A DNA stretch of 64,000 nt from Schistocerca nitens (taxonomy: Eukaryota > Arthropoda > Insecta > Orthoptera > Acrididae). Below, piece after piece: positions 19,957 through 31,291 of the stretch; the first letter of the stretch is position 1; every line of letters begins with the position of its first letter. The notes below the pieces were generated by a model. It worked only from the letters and a program-made list of their open reading frames with translations. It ran no database searches and was not told where the DNA came from. Where the stretch lies: contig NC_064622.1 of NCBI RefSeq assembly GCF_023898315.1, positions 354,559,234-354,623,233 of the forward strand. Reading direction: 5' to 3'. The translations under genes were made by a program, and so were the position numbers.

Positions 19957-21576
19957 CAGTGGCGTGTAAAACTTAACGACGAAATAACTTTCGCATGATG
20001 TGTCACTGGTAAGTACCACAGTCGACGAAATTTGGACAATGCATAGAAAATAGCATAGCATAGCACAGAATGAAAGGTTACTGAAAGAAATACGCAATGA
20101 GGCGAACAGAAATAATACTTCGTTTGAGTGACAATAATTACACTGAAGTCAACGTGATTTGTGATTGTCCCATGGGCATTACAAAAGGCTGGACATGCTT
20201 GTTAACAGGGTGTGTAATCACCACATACGACAATGCATGCAACGTGCTCCCACGCTGGCCACAAAGTTGGCGTTGAATTCTTGTCGTACAGCGTTCCACT
20301 CCTCCGCCACTGTGGTTGACAAATGCTGGATGGTCGTTGATGGATATGGACGTGCTGCAACACATCTACCCAACGCTTCCCAAACGTGCTCGATGGGCTT
20401 CAAGTCGGGGGAACGGCCAGGCTAATCCATTGGCCGAATATTCTAACGCTCCATGAGCTCCTTCACCTGCTCTGTTCGATGAGGTCACGCATTCTCATCC
20501 ATACCAATAGCGTCAGAGCCGAATCCGCCCCAATACTTAACAATAACGCTGCCCATTGAGTGTGCCATGTTCAAAGCTTTGGAATTTAGTAAGCCATGCA
20601 CATCATAACCACCAAAACCATCACGTTCGACAGTGATGGATGTTCCCCAGTACGGACAGAAGTGGGAACACGTAACGCACCCAAAAATATTATCGAACAT
20701 TGGTGGTCCAGGTGTTATGGTGTGGGGACACACAACGTTGCATGGGCATACTGACCTACAAATCTTTAAACACAGTACAGTCAGTGATCTACGTTATTTT
20801 GACACTGTACTCCTTCCCAACATGCGTCTTTCAACAGGTGCAATTGGATATGTCTTCCTTTTTTTATGGATGACAAGGCCATACTTTGCTGCTGGAAGAG
20901 CTCTTGGAACGAGAGAATATTTGGTAAATGACTGGTCTACCCCTTCCTCAGACTTAAATCCCATCGAGCACTTGTGGGACGCGTTAGGGAGACGTATTGC
21001 ATGGTCGAGCGGTTCTAGGCGCTTCAGTCCGGAACCGCGCTTCTGCTACGGTCGCAGGTTCGAATCCTGCCTCGGGCATGGATGTGTGTGCTGTCCTTAG
21101 GTTAGTTAGGTTTAAGTAGTTCTAAGTTCTAGGGGACTGATGACCTCAGATGTTAAGCCCCATAGTGCTCAGAGCCACTTGACCCATTTAACGTATTGCA
21201 GCACTTCCACCGCGCTGGTGGAAGCCTGGAACCGCTGCCTTACCACAACAGCCGTTGCCAACCTTGTGGTCGACATAGGTGCTCCTATGGCGAGCATGCA
21301 CTGCCGTCATAGATGATCACACACCTTATCAAGAACCATGTCTTGCCTTTTGTATTGTCCAAGAAACCATCACGAACTGCTGTGACTTCGGACTATTTAT
21401 TGCCTTTGAGTAAAAGAGTCGTTTCTGTTCGTCTCATTGCATATTCCTGCACTTACATTCTGTACTATACTATCGCAGCTTTTTCGAAGTACGGTCCAAA
21501 TTTCCTCGAGCTATGTTTCCTGGCAGTGACATATCATGAGAAAGTTACTTTCGCCCGTACGTTTTGCACATCAGTG
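19957..21576. mobile_element. palindromic Tc1 built of two C-terminal halves
   Basis: Left arm (19957 to about 20630) encodes, on minus, GIGMDENA, EQVKELMER, RSPDLKPIEHVWEALGR and the family C-terminus. Right arm (about 20632 to 21576) encodes, on plus, GGPGVMVWGHTTLHG, YFDTVLLPNMRL, FMDDKA in a shifted frame, and SSDLNPIEHLWDALGRRIA. In each arm the distance from the DDN/DEN motif to the terminus is about 510 bp after removing the SINE. The tips CAGTGGCGTG and CACTGATGTG carry TA outside. Neither arm has the DNA-binding half, so the element is non-coding as transposase. Confidence 0.82.
21002..21190 (+). mobile_element. SINE family A, 5' truncated, in the Tc1 palindrome
   Basis: Begins within the A-box (TGGTCGAGCGGTTCTAGG) and ends in the tail. 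It is flanked by the perfect 10-bp duplication ACGTATTGCA (20992-21001 and 21191-21200). It cuts the LWDALGRRIA coding region of the right arm. Confidence 0.92.
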
Positions 21577-21578
21577 TA

Positions 21579-22786
21579 CATTAAGCTGTACAGACTACAT
21601 TATCTATTAAAAATTAGAATGATTCAGTACTGATTCAAGGAATTTACTTCAGTTATTTATGAAACTACTCGACAAGTGATTCGTAATTTCGCTCACGTTT
21701 CTGAGTGGAAAATATTTCGGAAGACTGTAGAAATTATAGCTGCGCCGTAGTACTTTGTTCATAAACTCAGCACACGTGAGTGATCAACCCGTTGGCGCAG
21801 ATTTTGAACAGGGCGGCGTAGCATGAAATACGGCTTGCCCGCCGTCACGGCATGCGCCGCTCCTGGTCCTGGGGCCGGAGTATCGCCAGTCGGAGCTTAT
21901 CGACTACGCCGCCGCCGCTGGCTGCTTTATTGGCACGCGATTTCCCGACCGTTGCCCTCAGCTATCAGCGAGCGATTCCGGGCGACCCGGCGTTCACGAT
22001 TTACGCGACTAGCAATTAACCCTGCACCGTTCAACAGCTGCCGTGATAGCACCAGCCACTGGCTGAAGGTGTCAGCTGCCAACCGCCAAGCCACGAGTCC
22101 TCAGTCTGACAACAAAGTCAGAATTTACTTTCTTCATTTCTGTTTCAGTCTCTCCGCCCCCGTCCTGTGAAACATGCGTTACCGAGTTCTACCAGTCGCC
22201 ATGGACAGTGTTCAGTTTCCTGACTGGTTTGCTGCCGTTGTTTTCTATCCTCTACCAACCTCCTCAACTCAGAATAGCACTTACGCCCAACGTCCTCAGT
22301 ACTGGATATGTTCCAACTGCTTTCCCTACAAGTTTTGCCCTGTATGGCTCTCTGTAGTACCATGTAAGTTATTCCCATATGTCGTAACACGTTGTATCGT
22401 CCTGTCCTGTCTTCTACAACGTGTTTTCCATGTATTCCTATTCTCGGTGATTCTGAGCAAGAGCTACTCATTTCTTACGATATCAGTCCACATGATACTG
22501 AGCATCTTTCTACAGCGCCACACTGTAATACAACAGGTGAAACTGTGCACCTAAAACGGAGTCACCCACAAATACATAAAACTATTAGCCTCTGCGTAGG
22601 TAATTTGTACCGGTATTTCATTTTATATGTTCATTTAATAATAATTTTATGTATTAATAATTGCGGAAGGATTTGGATAACAAAATACGCAACCGGCAAG
22701 AAAGAATAGTAATCCTTTTGACAAGCGATTGCTATTGCGGTTCGTGCAGTGTATTAAAATAAAAATAATTTAATGAGAAAATATAA
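21579..22786. other. unannotated stretch with a CpG-rich core
   Basis: 21825-22050 is GC- and CpG-rich relative to its surroundings, and contains a 115-codon frame without known motifs. It could be an exon or promoter fragment of a host gene or a decayed repeat; there is not enough evidence to call either. The remainder is plain. Confidence 0.35.
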
Positions 22787-22787
22787 T

Positions 22788-23050
22788 ACACACGTGAAAA
22801 AAAGTTTTGCATCACCCCCGTTCTCAGAATCCTGAAGATAGACGTTGACTGTGGATATTGTATCACAGACACAGTCCATTTCACTGCTCAGAGATGTCAC
22901 TAAACTCGCCCAAAGATGTAAACAACCAAAGATGAGCAGCGCCTATTAGACGGAGGGGTTCCGACAGCCGATCAGTTCCAGTCATTCCACCAGGAAAAAG
23001 GTTCACGGCTCGTGTTTTCTGTAGTTCTGACTGGGGACTAAGAACAAGGG
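22788..23050 (+). mobile_element. Tc1-type 5' end fragment
   Basis: Starts ACGTGAAAAAAAGTTTTGCA and continues GACGTTGACTGTGGATATTG, GCAGCGCCTATTAGACGG, then CCGACAGCCGATCAG. I recognise this order as the 5' untranslated part of an insect Tc1 family. The transposase is absent; the fragment breaks off before the start codon region. Confidence 0.55.
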
Positions 23051-23094
23051 AATTAAAGTTCACTGCCCACCATTTGCGGATGATTTTGCCATTC

Positions 23095-23890
23095 TTTCTG
23101 AAACCGTAACAAATGCATAAATAAAATTAATCTCTTAAAAGAAATAGCCAACAAAGAAGGTTTAAGAATTTCTGTACAAAAAAAATGCTCCCGAAATCTT
23201 AGCAACAGTATTGTACCGATAGAGAGGGTTAACAATTTGAAATATCTGGGAGAAATTATTCAAGGAAATGGCTTAGAAAAAATACGGTGTAGAAGAAAGA
23301 GTACGTAAAATGGAGAGAGCATATAGTATAACAGGGAACATTTGCAACAAAAGGTCTCTGTCTAAAAAATTTGAAAATACAGCACTACAACACAGTAATA
23401 AAACCAGAATGTCTTTATGCAACCGAATATGTAGTATTAAATTACAAATGACACGAACTTGAAGTCTTAGAAAGATGAATCATTCGAAGAACACTCGGTC
23501 CGCTAAGAAATGTAGAGATATGGAAATTAATAAGTAATGAAGAAGTATATCGCAACATAGAAAACATAACTGAATGCTTGGACATTTTTATAGAATAAAC
23601 GGCAACAGGTCAACCAAACAGTTTCTAAATATCTTCGGGACAAGAAGTCAAAAAAGCTTGGTTACAAACAGTTAGGAAGGGTTTGGAAAGAAACAACCGT
23701 GAAAAAGATGCAACAGAAAGAGAGATTCTTAAGAAAAAAAAATTGCTAAAAGTGGAAGGATTCCAAGGCAGGAAGGAGAAGAGGACAGAGTGAAAATGGT
23801 CTGAGGAGAGAAATACATAGTGAGAACACGAAAGAATATTGGAGGAAGAAGATGGAAGAACAAAGGAGGAAGCATTGAAATTAGCTCATG
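23095..23890 (+). mobile_element. decayed non-LTR retrotransposon C-terminal region
   Basis: Broken plus frames give EIANKEGLRISVQKK, VNNLKYLGEIIQGNG, ENGESI, then KKAWLQTVRKGLERNN and EERNT. LKYLG followed by a basic helical region is the usual post-FADD order in LINE RTs. There are many stops. The clade is undetermined. Confidence 0.6.
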
Positions 23891-25700
23891 ATCCTTAGAT
23901 GACCCCAAACGGAAAAAGAAGAATTATATGCCTAAATTAGAATTTGCCGATGGCAACGAATTGGTGGGACCAGAAGGTAGAAACAGTTTTCCAAAAAGAA
24001 CACGTAAATTTACTCTGCGACCTGCGACTTCAGTCAGATCGTTTGTTAGAAGACAATACCCAACGCATTAGAGACCTGAAAAATTTGTGTCACTGGGACT
24101 GTCATCCCACTTGATGGCAAAATCGACGAGAAACGATTGGAAAAACTTGCAAGATACGAGGAACTGAAAATCTAACTACAGTGACTCTGGTGTTAAATCA
24201 TTTATAGTGGTCACGAGTTTTCGGCACAGTGGGATATGTGCAGAGAGATCTCAGTGGGCACTTGAAAAACACTGGCTTTCTTGAAATATGCATCTGTCAA
24301 CTCCATTACATCACGCAGTCCTACACATTTGGGAAGTGTCCGACTAGTGATAAAGTACGAAATGCAGCACAGTAATCACATTTGCTGTGTTTCCTGTTGC
24401 GATAATAATGATAGTAAAAAGTAAAGTCCTCCACAGCCCATCGGTTGGAATGAACGTCGCGTACTTACTAGACATGGTTGCACTGAAGGTGTATTCGTCC
24501 GACCTTTGAGGTAACTTTCCCAGCCAGTTATAGGTAGTTTAATGTGGAGTCCGGATCACTCCATAACTTCGCATTTTTCGTTTGAACAAATCAACTATAG
24601 AGATGGCAGAAAGAAACAGTGACAGCAAAATTTCTAGGGTCTTTGTATTTTGACATTGATCCATAGAGCCGCAAAAAAAAAAAAACAACAACATATAATT
24701 GAAACTCAAAACTAGCAACTTCCACGCCTGCTGCAGGCACATGCGACTGTTGCTGATACGTTTTGAGGGATGTGTGAGGATGTACAACACGTTGAGGTTC
24801 CTGTTTCTCACAGCAGATGAAATACTAATACACCTTAGCAAACAAACGGCGGCAGCACTCTGTCACTTAACAGTTTTCTGTCACTCATAGAAGCAGACTT
24901 TTATTCGCACTGCACCTGCAAAAAGCCGCAACTTTTATTTGTTCAACTGCGGACGTAAGTTCCCCAGGAGCAGCCGATCGGAAACGCATTACTTCAGACA
25001 GATTCTGTTTTCAGAGCACCAGCGCCTTCTGGCATCCCGAAGAAGCAAGAAGTTCCTAATTGAAAACTCGAGTTAGCGGGGGCGGTATAAGAAATAACAA
25101 ACAATACAGCGGAAATGGCTCCTGGAATTCCTCACCCCTAAGCGGCAGTTCCGCTTTCTTTGTACGCCGTTCTTCATTTCACCACCAGGAAAACAGCCCA
25201 AATCAAAGTAAGAGGAGTGATTTTCCTTGTAACTGCATCTACCATTTCCTCGCTCTCGCCGTGCAAACTTGACAACAAAGGAACTGCAATTTTGATACTT
25301 TTTACCGCTCGATGTCTAACTGGATCGGTATTTTTCAAGAAATACTGGATGCACATATCGGTGGTGGGCAATGACAACTTCGTAATTCCATCCGTCCAAG
25401 ACAATTTCGTAATTACAGCAATCAGTAACTCCTACATCAAAGACAGATTTGAAAAGGAATGGATTTCTCTAATCTGTAACTAGGCTTCTACTATATAGTT
25501 ACACATGTAGATCTTTATCTGTTTCACTTTATATTATTTTTAAAGAAACCGTTTTCGCTTCTCCTGTAAAATTTAACAAAACTGAGTTATGAGATTTTCT
25601 CTGTGTACCACAGATATACATTCATATCACTTACAGATTCAAACGATGTTAAAATTTAACAATTATGCTGAATGATCTCCTTTCTTCATTTTCACACGGC
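23891..25700. other. unannotated stretch
   Basis: No recognisable TE, gene or RNA. A 13-base A run lies at about 24674. The 107-codon frame at 25160-25483 has no known motif. Confidence 0.4.
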
Positions 25701-25707
25701 AGCCGTC

Positions 25708-25820
25708 AAAAACATTAATTTGAACTTTAGGTGAAATTGTTAGAAGCTATGTTAAATTAAATACATGAAAGGGCAAAAACATTCATTTTCACTTTGCGTG
25801 AAATTGTTAGAAGCTAGGCG
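25708..25820. repeat. short direct duplication, ~68-bp period
   Basis: GTGAAATTGTTAGAAGCTA occurs at about 25732 and 25799, each preceded by AAAACATTNATTTK. The second copy abuts the broken end of the Tc1 fragment that follows. Confidence 0.7.
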
Positions 25821-26587
25821 CCAGTGTGCGTTCACCGCGATGTCGCCAAACACGTATGCGACCATCATGATGCTGTAAGCAGAACCTGGATTCATCCGAA
25901 AAAATAACGTTTTGCCATTTGTGCACCCAGGTTCGTCGTTGAGTACACCATCGCAGGTCGCTCCTGTCTGTGATGCAGTGTCATGGGTAACCGCAGCCAT
26001 CGTCTCCGAGCTGATAGTCCATGCTGCTGCAAACGTCGTCGAACTGTTCGTGAACATGGTTGTTGTCTTGCAGACGCCCCATGTGTTGACTCAGGGATCG
26101 AGACGTGGCTGCAAGATCCGTTACAGCCATGCGGATAAGATGCCTGTCATCTCGACTGCTAGTGATACGAGGCCGTTGGGATCCAGCACGGCGTTCCGTA
26201 TCACCCTCCTGAACCCACCGATTCCATATTCTGCTAACAGTCATCGGATCTCGACCAACGCGAGCAGAAATGTCGTGATACGATAAACCGCAATCGCGAT
26301 AGGCTACACACAGTTGGAAACGTGATGGTACGCATTTCTCCTCCTTACACGAGGCATCACAATAACGTTTCACGAGGAAACGCCGGTCAACTGCTGTTTG
26401 TGTATGAGAAATCGGTTGGAAACTTTCCTCATGTCAGCACGTTGTAGGTGTCGCCACCGGCGCCAACCTTGTGTGAATGCTCTGAAAAGCTAATCATTTG
26501 CATATCACAGCATTTTCTTCCTGTCGGTTAAATTTCGCGTCTGTATCACGTGATCTTGTGGTGTAGCAATTTTAATGGCCAGTAGTG
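25815..26587 (-). mobile_element. Tc1-type transposon, 5' half
   Basis: The minus strand starts at the TIR tip CTACTGGCCATTAAAATTGC (26587 inward) and encodes the N-terminal two HTH domains. It then continues in shifted frames to a piece resembling the region after the first catalytic Asp (RIRVWRHRGERTLA near 25815). The copy stops there, so the DDN and E motifs are lost. Confidence 0.85.
25981..26373 (-). pseudogene. Tc1-type transposase DNA-binding domain
   Basis: A 130-codon frame. Residues about 15-50 form the first HTH (RFQLCVAYRDCGLSYHDISA, ARVGRDPMTVSRIWNRW). Then comes the linker GSQRPRITSSRDDRH (GRPR-like) and the second HTH (RMAVTDLAATSRSLSQHMG), after which the frame is lost. The first Met is only the first in frame. 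The fragment would bind DNA but has no catalytic domain. Confidence 0.85.
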
Positions 26588-26639
26588 TAAATAAAGTGGA
26601 ATAGACGTGTATAGTGCAGTCGCATTATATCAAGTATTG

Positions 26640-26830
26640 CTGACAGAATTATCATTAGAAAACGAAACACAACAAGTAACAGACGAATTTTTCTATCTGG
26701 GCAGAAAACAGGTGACGCCAGCAGAAATATAGAAGCTATCGGTACGCATACGCCACCACGTACTACAAATACGTTCCAAAAAGCTGCGCATAAAAACGAA
26801 ATTTTCAGAGGCTCAAACCTAGGGTTCTAC
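26640..26830 (+). mobile_element. possible LINE RT scrap
   Basis: A plus frame reads ENETQQVTDEFFYLGRKQV, similar in order to the V-x-F-x-YLG segment downstream of LINE FADD boxes, followed by degenerate ARIGKAR-like and QKA text. It is very short and decayed. Confidence 0.4.
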
Positions 26831-27017
26831 AGGTAATAGAAAGGCAGAGTCTAGTGTTTTGGATAACTCTTGTGCTCGGGACAGTTGTATACCCAAGACA
26901 AGGATCGTTTTACATTAGCGTCACTACCCTACAGTACAGATTCCACAAAACATATTACACACATCCTCCTCCTCAAGAGAATTAAGCAAATTGATTGGTT
27001 CTTTTTGCATCTGATGT

Positions 27018-27190
27018 GGTCTACGGTAGGCCTTAAGGAGCTTATGAGGCCCCCTCCCGTCGGAGGTTCGAGTCCTCCCTCGGGCATGGGTGTGTGTGTT
27101 GTTCTTAGCATAAGTTAGTTTAAGTAGTGTTTAAGTCTAGGGACCAATGACCTCAGCAGTTCGGTCCCTTACGAATTCACACACATTTTC
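27018..27190 (+). mobile_element. SINE family B, diverged
   Basis: B-box GGAGGTTCGAGTCCTCC at about 27062, followed by CTCGGGCATGGGTGTGTG and a body ending TTCACACACATTT near 27187. The 5' head is degraded, so the start is approximate. Confidence 0.75.
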
Positions 27191-27204
27191 TACTTATGAG
27201 GGAA

Positions 27205-28400
27205 CATTAGTTCACGAGCGGCTCCTTAGAAATTCAAAAAGGTTTTTTTTTGCATTTTTTGTACCAAAAACGATCCTCTGATTCCATGACAGTTATGTAC
27301 AGCAAATGGCTGAATGTTTTACAATATATTCCTAAGATCCCGCTCTCGAGCACCCTTCAAATTTTTTATTGATATCTTTATTATCCGTTCCCCAGATACA
27401 GAGCTTCGAAGCTCATGAAAAATTCATTAGAGAAACCAAAAACGCGTTCTTTGCCATTTTCTGGTACCAAAACCGAGCCGCGGATTCCAAGACGGCCATG
27501 CATAGGAAATGGGTGTATTTTTGTGATATATTCCTAAGATCCCAGTCTCGAAAAATCCTGAAAATGTTCTTGATATCTCTATTCGTATCCGACATACTGA
27601 AGTTCAAAGATGCCTTAAATGTACACATTAAATACACATGCAAATTCTAGTGTGAGGCTAAATCTAAATAATAAACAACAAATAACAGCACCAAATTGCT
27701 TTATCTTTAACACTGTATTCTCTGTTCCAATGGTTCAAATGGCTCTGAGCACTATGGGACTTAACATCTGAGGTCATCAGTCCCCTAGAACTTAGAACTA
27801 CTTAAACCTCTAAGGACATCACACACATACATTCCCGAGGCAGGATTCGAACCTGCGACCGTAGCGGTCGCGCGGTTCCAGACTGAAACGCCTAGAGCAG
27901 CTCGGCCACACCGGCCGGCTATTCTCTGTCTCTAGGCATTTGTCTAGAAATGCCATCTTCCCGTTTTCAAAAATCATTACCGTTATCGAGAAACACCCCA
28001 AAAACGTGTTTTTGGGTGCCAAAACCCAGCCGTAGATTCCAAGACTGCTATGCACAGAAAGTGGGTGCAATTTTTACTATCTATTTCTAAGATACCAATC
28101 TCGGACAGCCTTGAAAACGATTTTGGTATCTTTGTCTTTTTCGGTTATATAGAAGTTCAAAGTTTTTCTACTTGTAGATGTAAAATATGCACGTGAAGTC
28201 CGGTGTGAGACGAAATCGTAGTTTATTAAGCGACGTAGAAAGTATAAATATGCTGTGCGGTGTCTCTGTTACCATCACAAGAGTTCTGCGAACCTCATGT
28301 CGTACTTAAGACGCAAATGCAAAATTTTGTGCACTTAAAATTCGGTGTAGAGTGTATTGCGTAATTTCATTTTCACAAAAGTACAAAATTTTACTGTCTC
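27205..28400. repeat. tandem repeat, ~350-bp unit, 3+ copies
   Basis: Three units share TACCAAAACCGAGCCGNGGA-like, ATTCCAAGACNGCNATGCA, ATATTCCTAAGATCCC and TTGATATCTNTNTT landmarks. The anchor GTACC/GTGCC falls at 27261, 27464 and 28016. Removing the SINE at 27726-27919 with one TSD, units 2 and 3 are 348 bp apart. Unit 1 lacks about 145 bp. A partial fourth unit may lie at 28310-28400. No coding frame is shared. This could be a decayed satellite or the internal repeat of a transposon. Confidence 0.7.
27726..27919 (-). mobile_element. SINE family A in the tandem repeat
   Basis: Full copy, B-box intact. It is flanked by the perfect 10-bp duplication TATTCTCTGT (27716-27725 and 27920-27929). 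Confidence 0.93.
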
Positions 28401-28549
28401 CCTGACGTTATTTTCATACGAGTGACAAGCCATGGGGTAGCTGGGAAAAGAAGGGAACCAGCGGAAAAATCTCCTATCAGGGCACAAAAAAGTCGAATGC
28501 ACTCATATTTATTAGAAGACACCGGCTGAAAAGTGCGGTAGCAGCTACC

Positions 28550-28902
28550 TCATTGTCCCTTCGTCAGCACCTTCAGAAATTTTCGCAAGCGAACATATTC
28601 GCGCTTTTTTACGCTGAGAGAGAAGTCAGTGGCTGTGGAAAAGAGACAGAACAGTAATACATATTGGAAGATAGCAGACACTGGTTGTGGTACAGTAGGA
28701 GTGGAGTAGACAGTGGTAGTTTCACAGAAAGAGAGGGACACAATGACGCGGGAATATACCTGACAGTGACAGAAACGTGCTAGGAAAAGACTGAAAGAGA
28801 AAGTGCCACTGGGAGAGGAACAAAGAGAAGGACAAAGTGGAGGTGGGTGAGAGCCAGAGACAATGAGCGACAAAGTCTATGACAACAACAACGAGGAATA
28901 TA
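28550..28902. other. purine-rich (GA-rich) tract, left part
   Basis: Strong strand asymmetry with repeated GACAGTGACAG-like words. The same composition resumes at 30372-30580 beyond the mariner, and again at 33035-33140 beyond the LINE. The three pieces may therefore be one original locus. Open frames on the pyrimidine strand are composition artefacts. Confidence 0.5.
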
Positions 28903-30369
28903 CAGAGTGGTCCATTGATAGTGACCGGGCCAAATATCTCACGAAATAAGCATCAAACGAAAAAACTACAAAGAACGAAACTCGTCTAGCTTGAAGGGGA
29001 AACCCAGATGGCGCAATGGTTGGCCCGCTTGATGGCGCTGCCATAGGTCAAACGGATATGAACTACGTTTTTTTAAATAGGAACCTCCATTTTTTATTAC
29101 ATATTCGTGTAGTACGTAAAGAAATATGAATGTTATAGTTGGACCACTTTTTTCGCTTTGTGACAGATGGCGCTGTAATAGTCACAAACGTATAAGTACG
29201 TGGTATCAAGTAACATTCCGCCAGTGCGGACGGTATTTGCTTCGTGATACATTACCCGTGTTAAAATGGACCGTTTACCAATTGCGGTAAAGGTCGATAT
29301 CGTGTTGATGTATGGCTATTGTGATCAAAATGCCCAACGGGCGTGTGCTATGTATGCTCCTCGGTATCCTGGACGACATCATCCAAGTGTCCGGACCTTT
29401 CGCCGGATAGTTACGTTATTGAAGGAAACAGGAAATTTTCAGTCACATGTGAAACGTCAACCACGACCTGCAACAAATGATGATGCCCAAGTAGGTGTTT
29501 TAGCTGCTGTCGCGGCTAATCCGCACATCAGTAGCAAACAAATTGCGCGAGGATCGGGAATCTCAAAAACGTCGGTGTTGAGAATGCTACATCAACATCG
29601 ATTGCACCCGTACCATATTTCTATGCACCAGGAATTGCATGGCGACGACTTTAAACGTACTGTACAGTCCTGCCACTGGGCACAAGAGAAATTACGGGAC
29701 GATGACAGATTTTTTGCACGCGTTCTATTTAGCGACGAAGCGTCAATCACCAACAGCGGTAACGTAAACCGGCGTATTATGCACTACTGGGCAACGGAAA
29801 ATCCACGATGGCTGCGACAAGTGGAACATCAGCGACATTGGCGGGTTAATGTATGGTGTGGCATTATGGGAGGAAGGATAATTGGCCCCAATTTTATCGA
29901 TGGCAATCTAAATGGTGCAATGTATGTTGATTTCCTACGTTTGGTCGTCGAAGCACCATACCATGGACCGCACGTTCGCCGGATCTGACGTCCCCGCATT
30001 TCTTTCTGTGGTCTACTCGCTGCTGAGAGGAATGTCGTTACATGTATTGTTACCAACTGTTCGTCTCAAATTGTGAGCCATATGTTTGTGACTATTACAG
30101 CGCCATCTATCACAAAGCGGAAAAAGTGGTCCAACTAAAAGTTTCATATTTCTTTACGTACTACACGAACATGTTATAATAATGGGGGTTCCTATTTTAA
30201 AAAACGCAGTCGATATCCGTTTGACCTATGGCAGCGCCATCTAGCGGGCCAACCATAGCGCCATCTGGTTTCCCCCTTCAAACTAGACAAGTTTCGTTCT
30301 TTGTAGTTTTTTCGTTCGACGCTTATTTCGTGAGATATTTGGCCCGGTCACGGTCAATGGACCACCCTG
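28903..30369 (+). mobile_element. mariner with ~290-bp TIRs
   Basis: The terminal inverted repeats span 28903-29193 and 30079-30369. They begin CAGAGTGGTCCATTGATAGT and CAGGGTGGTCCATTGACCGT, with TA on each side (28901-28902, 30370-30371). Inner ends read GCGCTGTAATAGTCACAAAC on both arms. Total length is 1467 bp. One open frame (29266-29988) codes for the N-terminal and first catalytic part of a mariner transposase; the last part is deleted. It is the freshest-looking DNA transposon in the window, yet non-autonomous. Confidence 0.92.
29266..29988 (+). pseudogene. mariner transposase, C-terminally truncated
   Basis: A 240-codon uninterrupted frame starting MDRLPIAVKVDIVLMYG about 70 bp after the left TIR. 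Residues about 1-60 and 65-125 hold two HTH units (YPGRHHPSVRTFRRIVTLL, then HISSKQIARGSGISKTSVLR). The first catalytic Asp is in RVLFSDEASITN at about residue 165, followed by HWRVNVWCGIMGGRIIGPNF and DGNLNGAMYVDFLRLVVEAP. The frame then ends in PYHGPHVRRI with a stop. The QxDGAPxH and SPDLTPLDFF motifs carrying the other two aspartates are absent, removed by an internal deletion. It may bind TIRs but cannot catalyse cutting. Confidence 0.9.
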
Positions 30370-30371
30370 TA

Positions 30372-30590
30372 GATACATTGACAGTGACCAGAGTCATCAG
30401 TAGTGGGAATGAATGAATGAGGCAAGAGCAGTAAGAGAGAGCATGAGGAAGACAGTGACAGTGGCAGGAGACAGAAGTCGTAGACACAACGAAGGAGTGT
30501 GTGGCTATGAGACAGGAGACACTGACAGTCAGAGAGATACAAAGAGATAATGACAGTGTGTGGGGCTGTATGCGACTGAAAAAAAAAACG
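30372..30590. other. purine-rich tract, right part
   Basis: Words such as GAAGACAGTGACAGTGGCAG and GGAGACACTGACAGTCAGAG continue the composition of 28550-28902. The LINE begins immediately after a short A run. Confidence 0.5.
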
Positions 30591-31291
30591 CAGTGTACAA
30601 GAAAGGTAAAAGAATGGACCTGCAAAATTACAGACCAATATCCATAACTTCTATTTGCTGCAGAATCCTTGAACATATTCTCAGTTCGAATTTCATAAAC
30701 TTTCTTGAAACTGAGAAGCTCATGTTCACGAATCAGCATGGTTTCAGAAAGCATAACTAGTGCGAAACCCATCTTGCCCTTTTCTCATACGATATACTGA
30801 GAACCATGGATGAAGGACAACAGGAAGATTCCATATTTCTACATTTCCGGAAAGAATTTGACACGGTACCCCATTTCAGCCTGTAGACGAAGGCACGAGC
30901 ATATGGAATAAGTTCACAGATATGTGAATTGCTCGAAGACTTCTTAAATAATAGAACCCAGTATGTTGTCCTCGACGGCGAGTGTTCATCAGAGACAAGG
31001 AGATCGTCAGGAGTGTCCCAGGGATGTGTGACAGGATCGCTCTTGTTCTCTATGTACATAAAAAATTTGGCGGACGGAGTAAGCAGCAATCTGCGGGAGT
31101 TTGCGGATGATGCCGTGGTGTACGGTAAGGTGTCGAAGTTGAGTGACTGTAGGAAGATACAAGACGACTTAAACACAATTTCCAGTACGTCTGATGAATG
31201 GCAGCTAGCCTTAAATGTGAGAAAATGTAAGTGGATGAGTAGAAAGAACAAACCTGTAATATTCGGATAAGGTATTACTAGCGTCCTGTTA

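Noticed and set aside
21823-22170. 115-codon GC-rich frame as a host gene exon
   Set aside because: No motif, no splice or start context, and the frame is favoured by CpG-rich composition.
22145-22471. 108-codon minus frame as a transposase
   Set aside because: No HTH, DDE or RT motif could be matched.
28550-28873. Serine/leucine/cysteine-rich minus frame as a membrane protein
   Set aside because: It is the pyrimidine strand of a GA-rich tract; composition explains the hydrophobicity.
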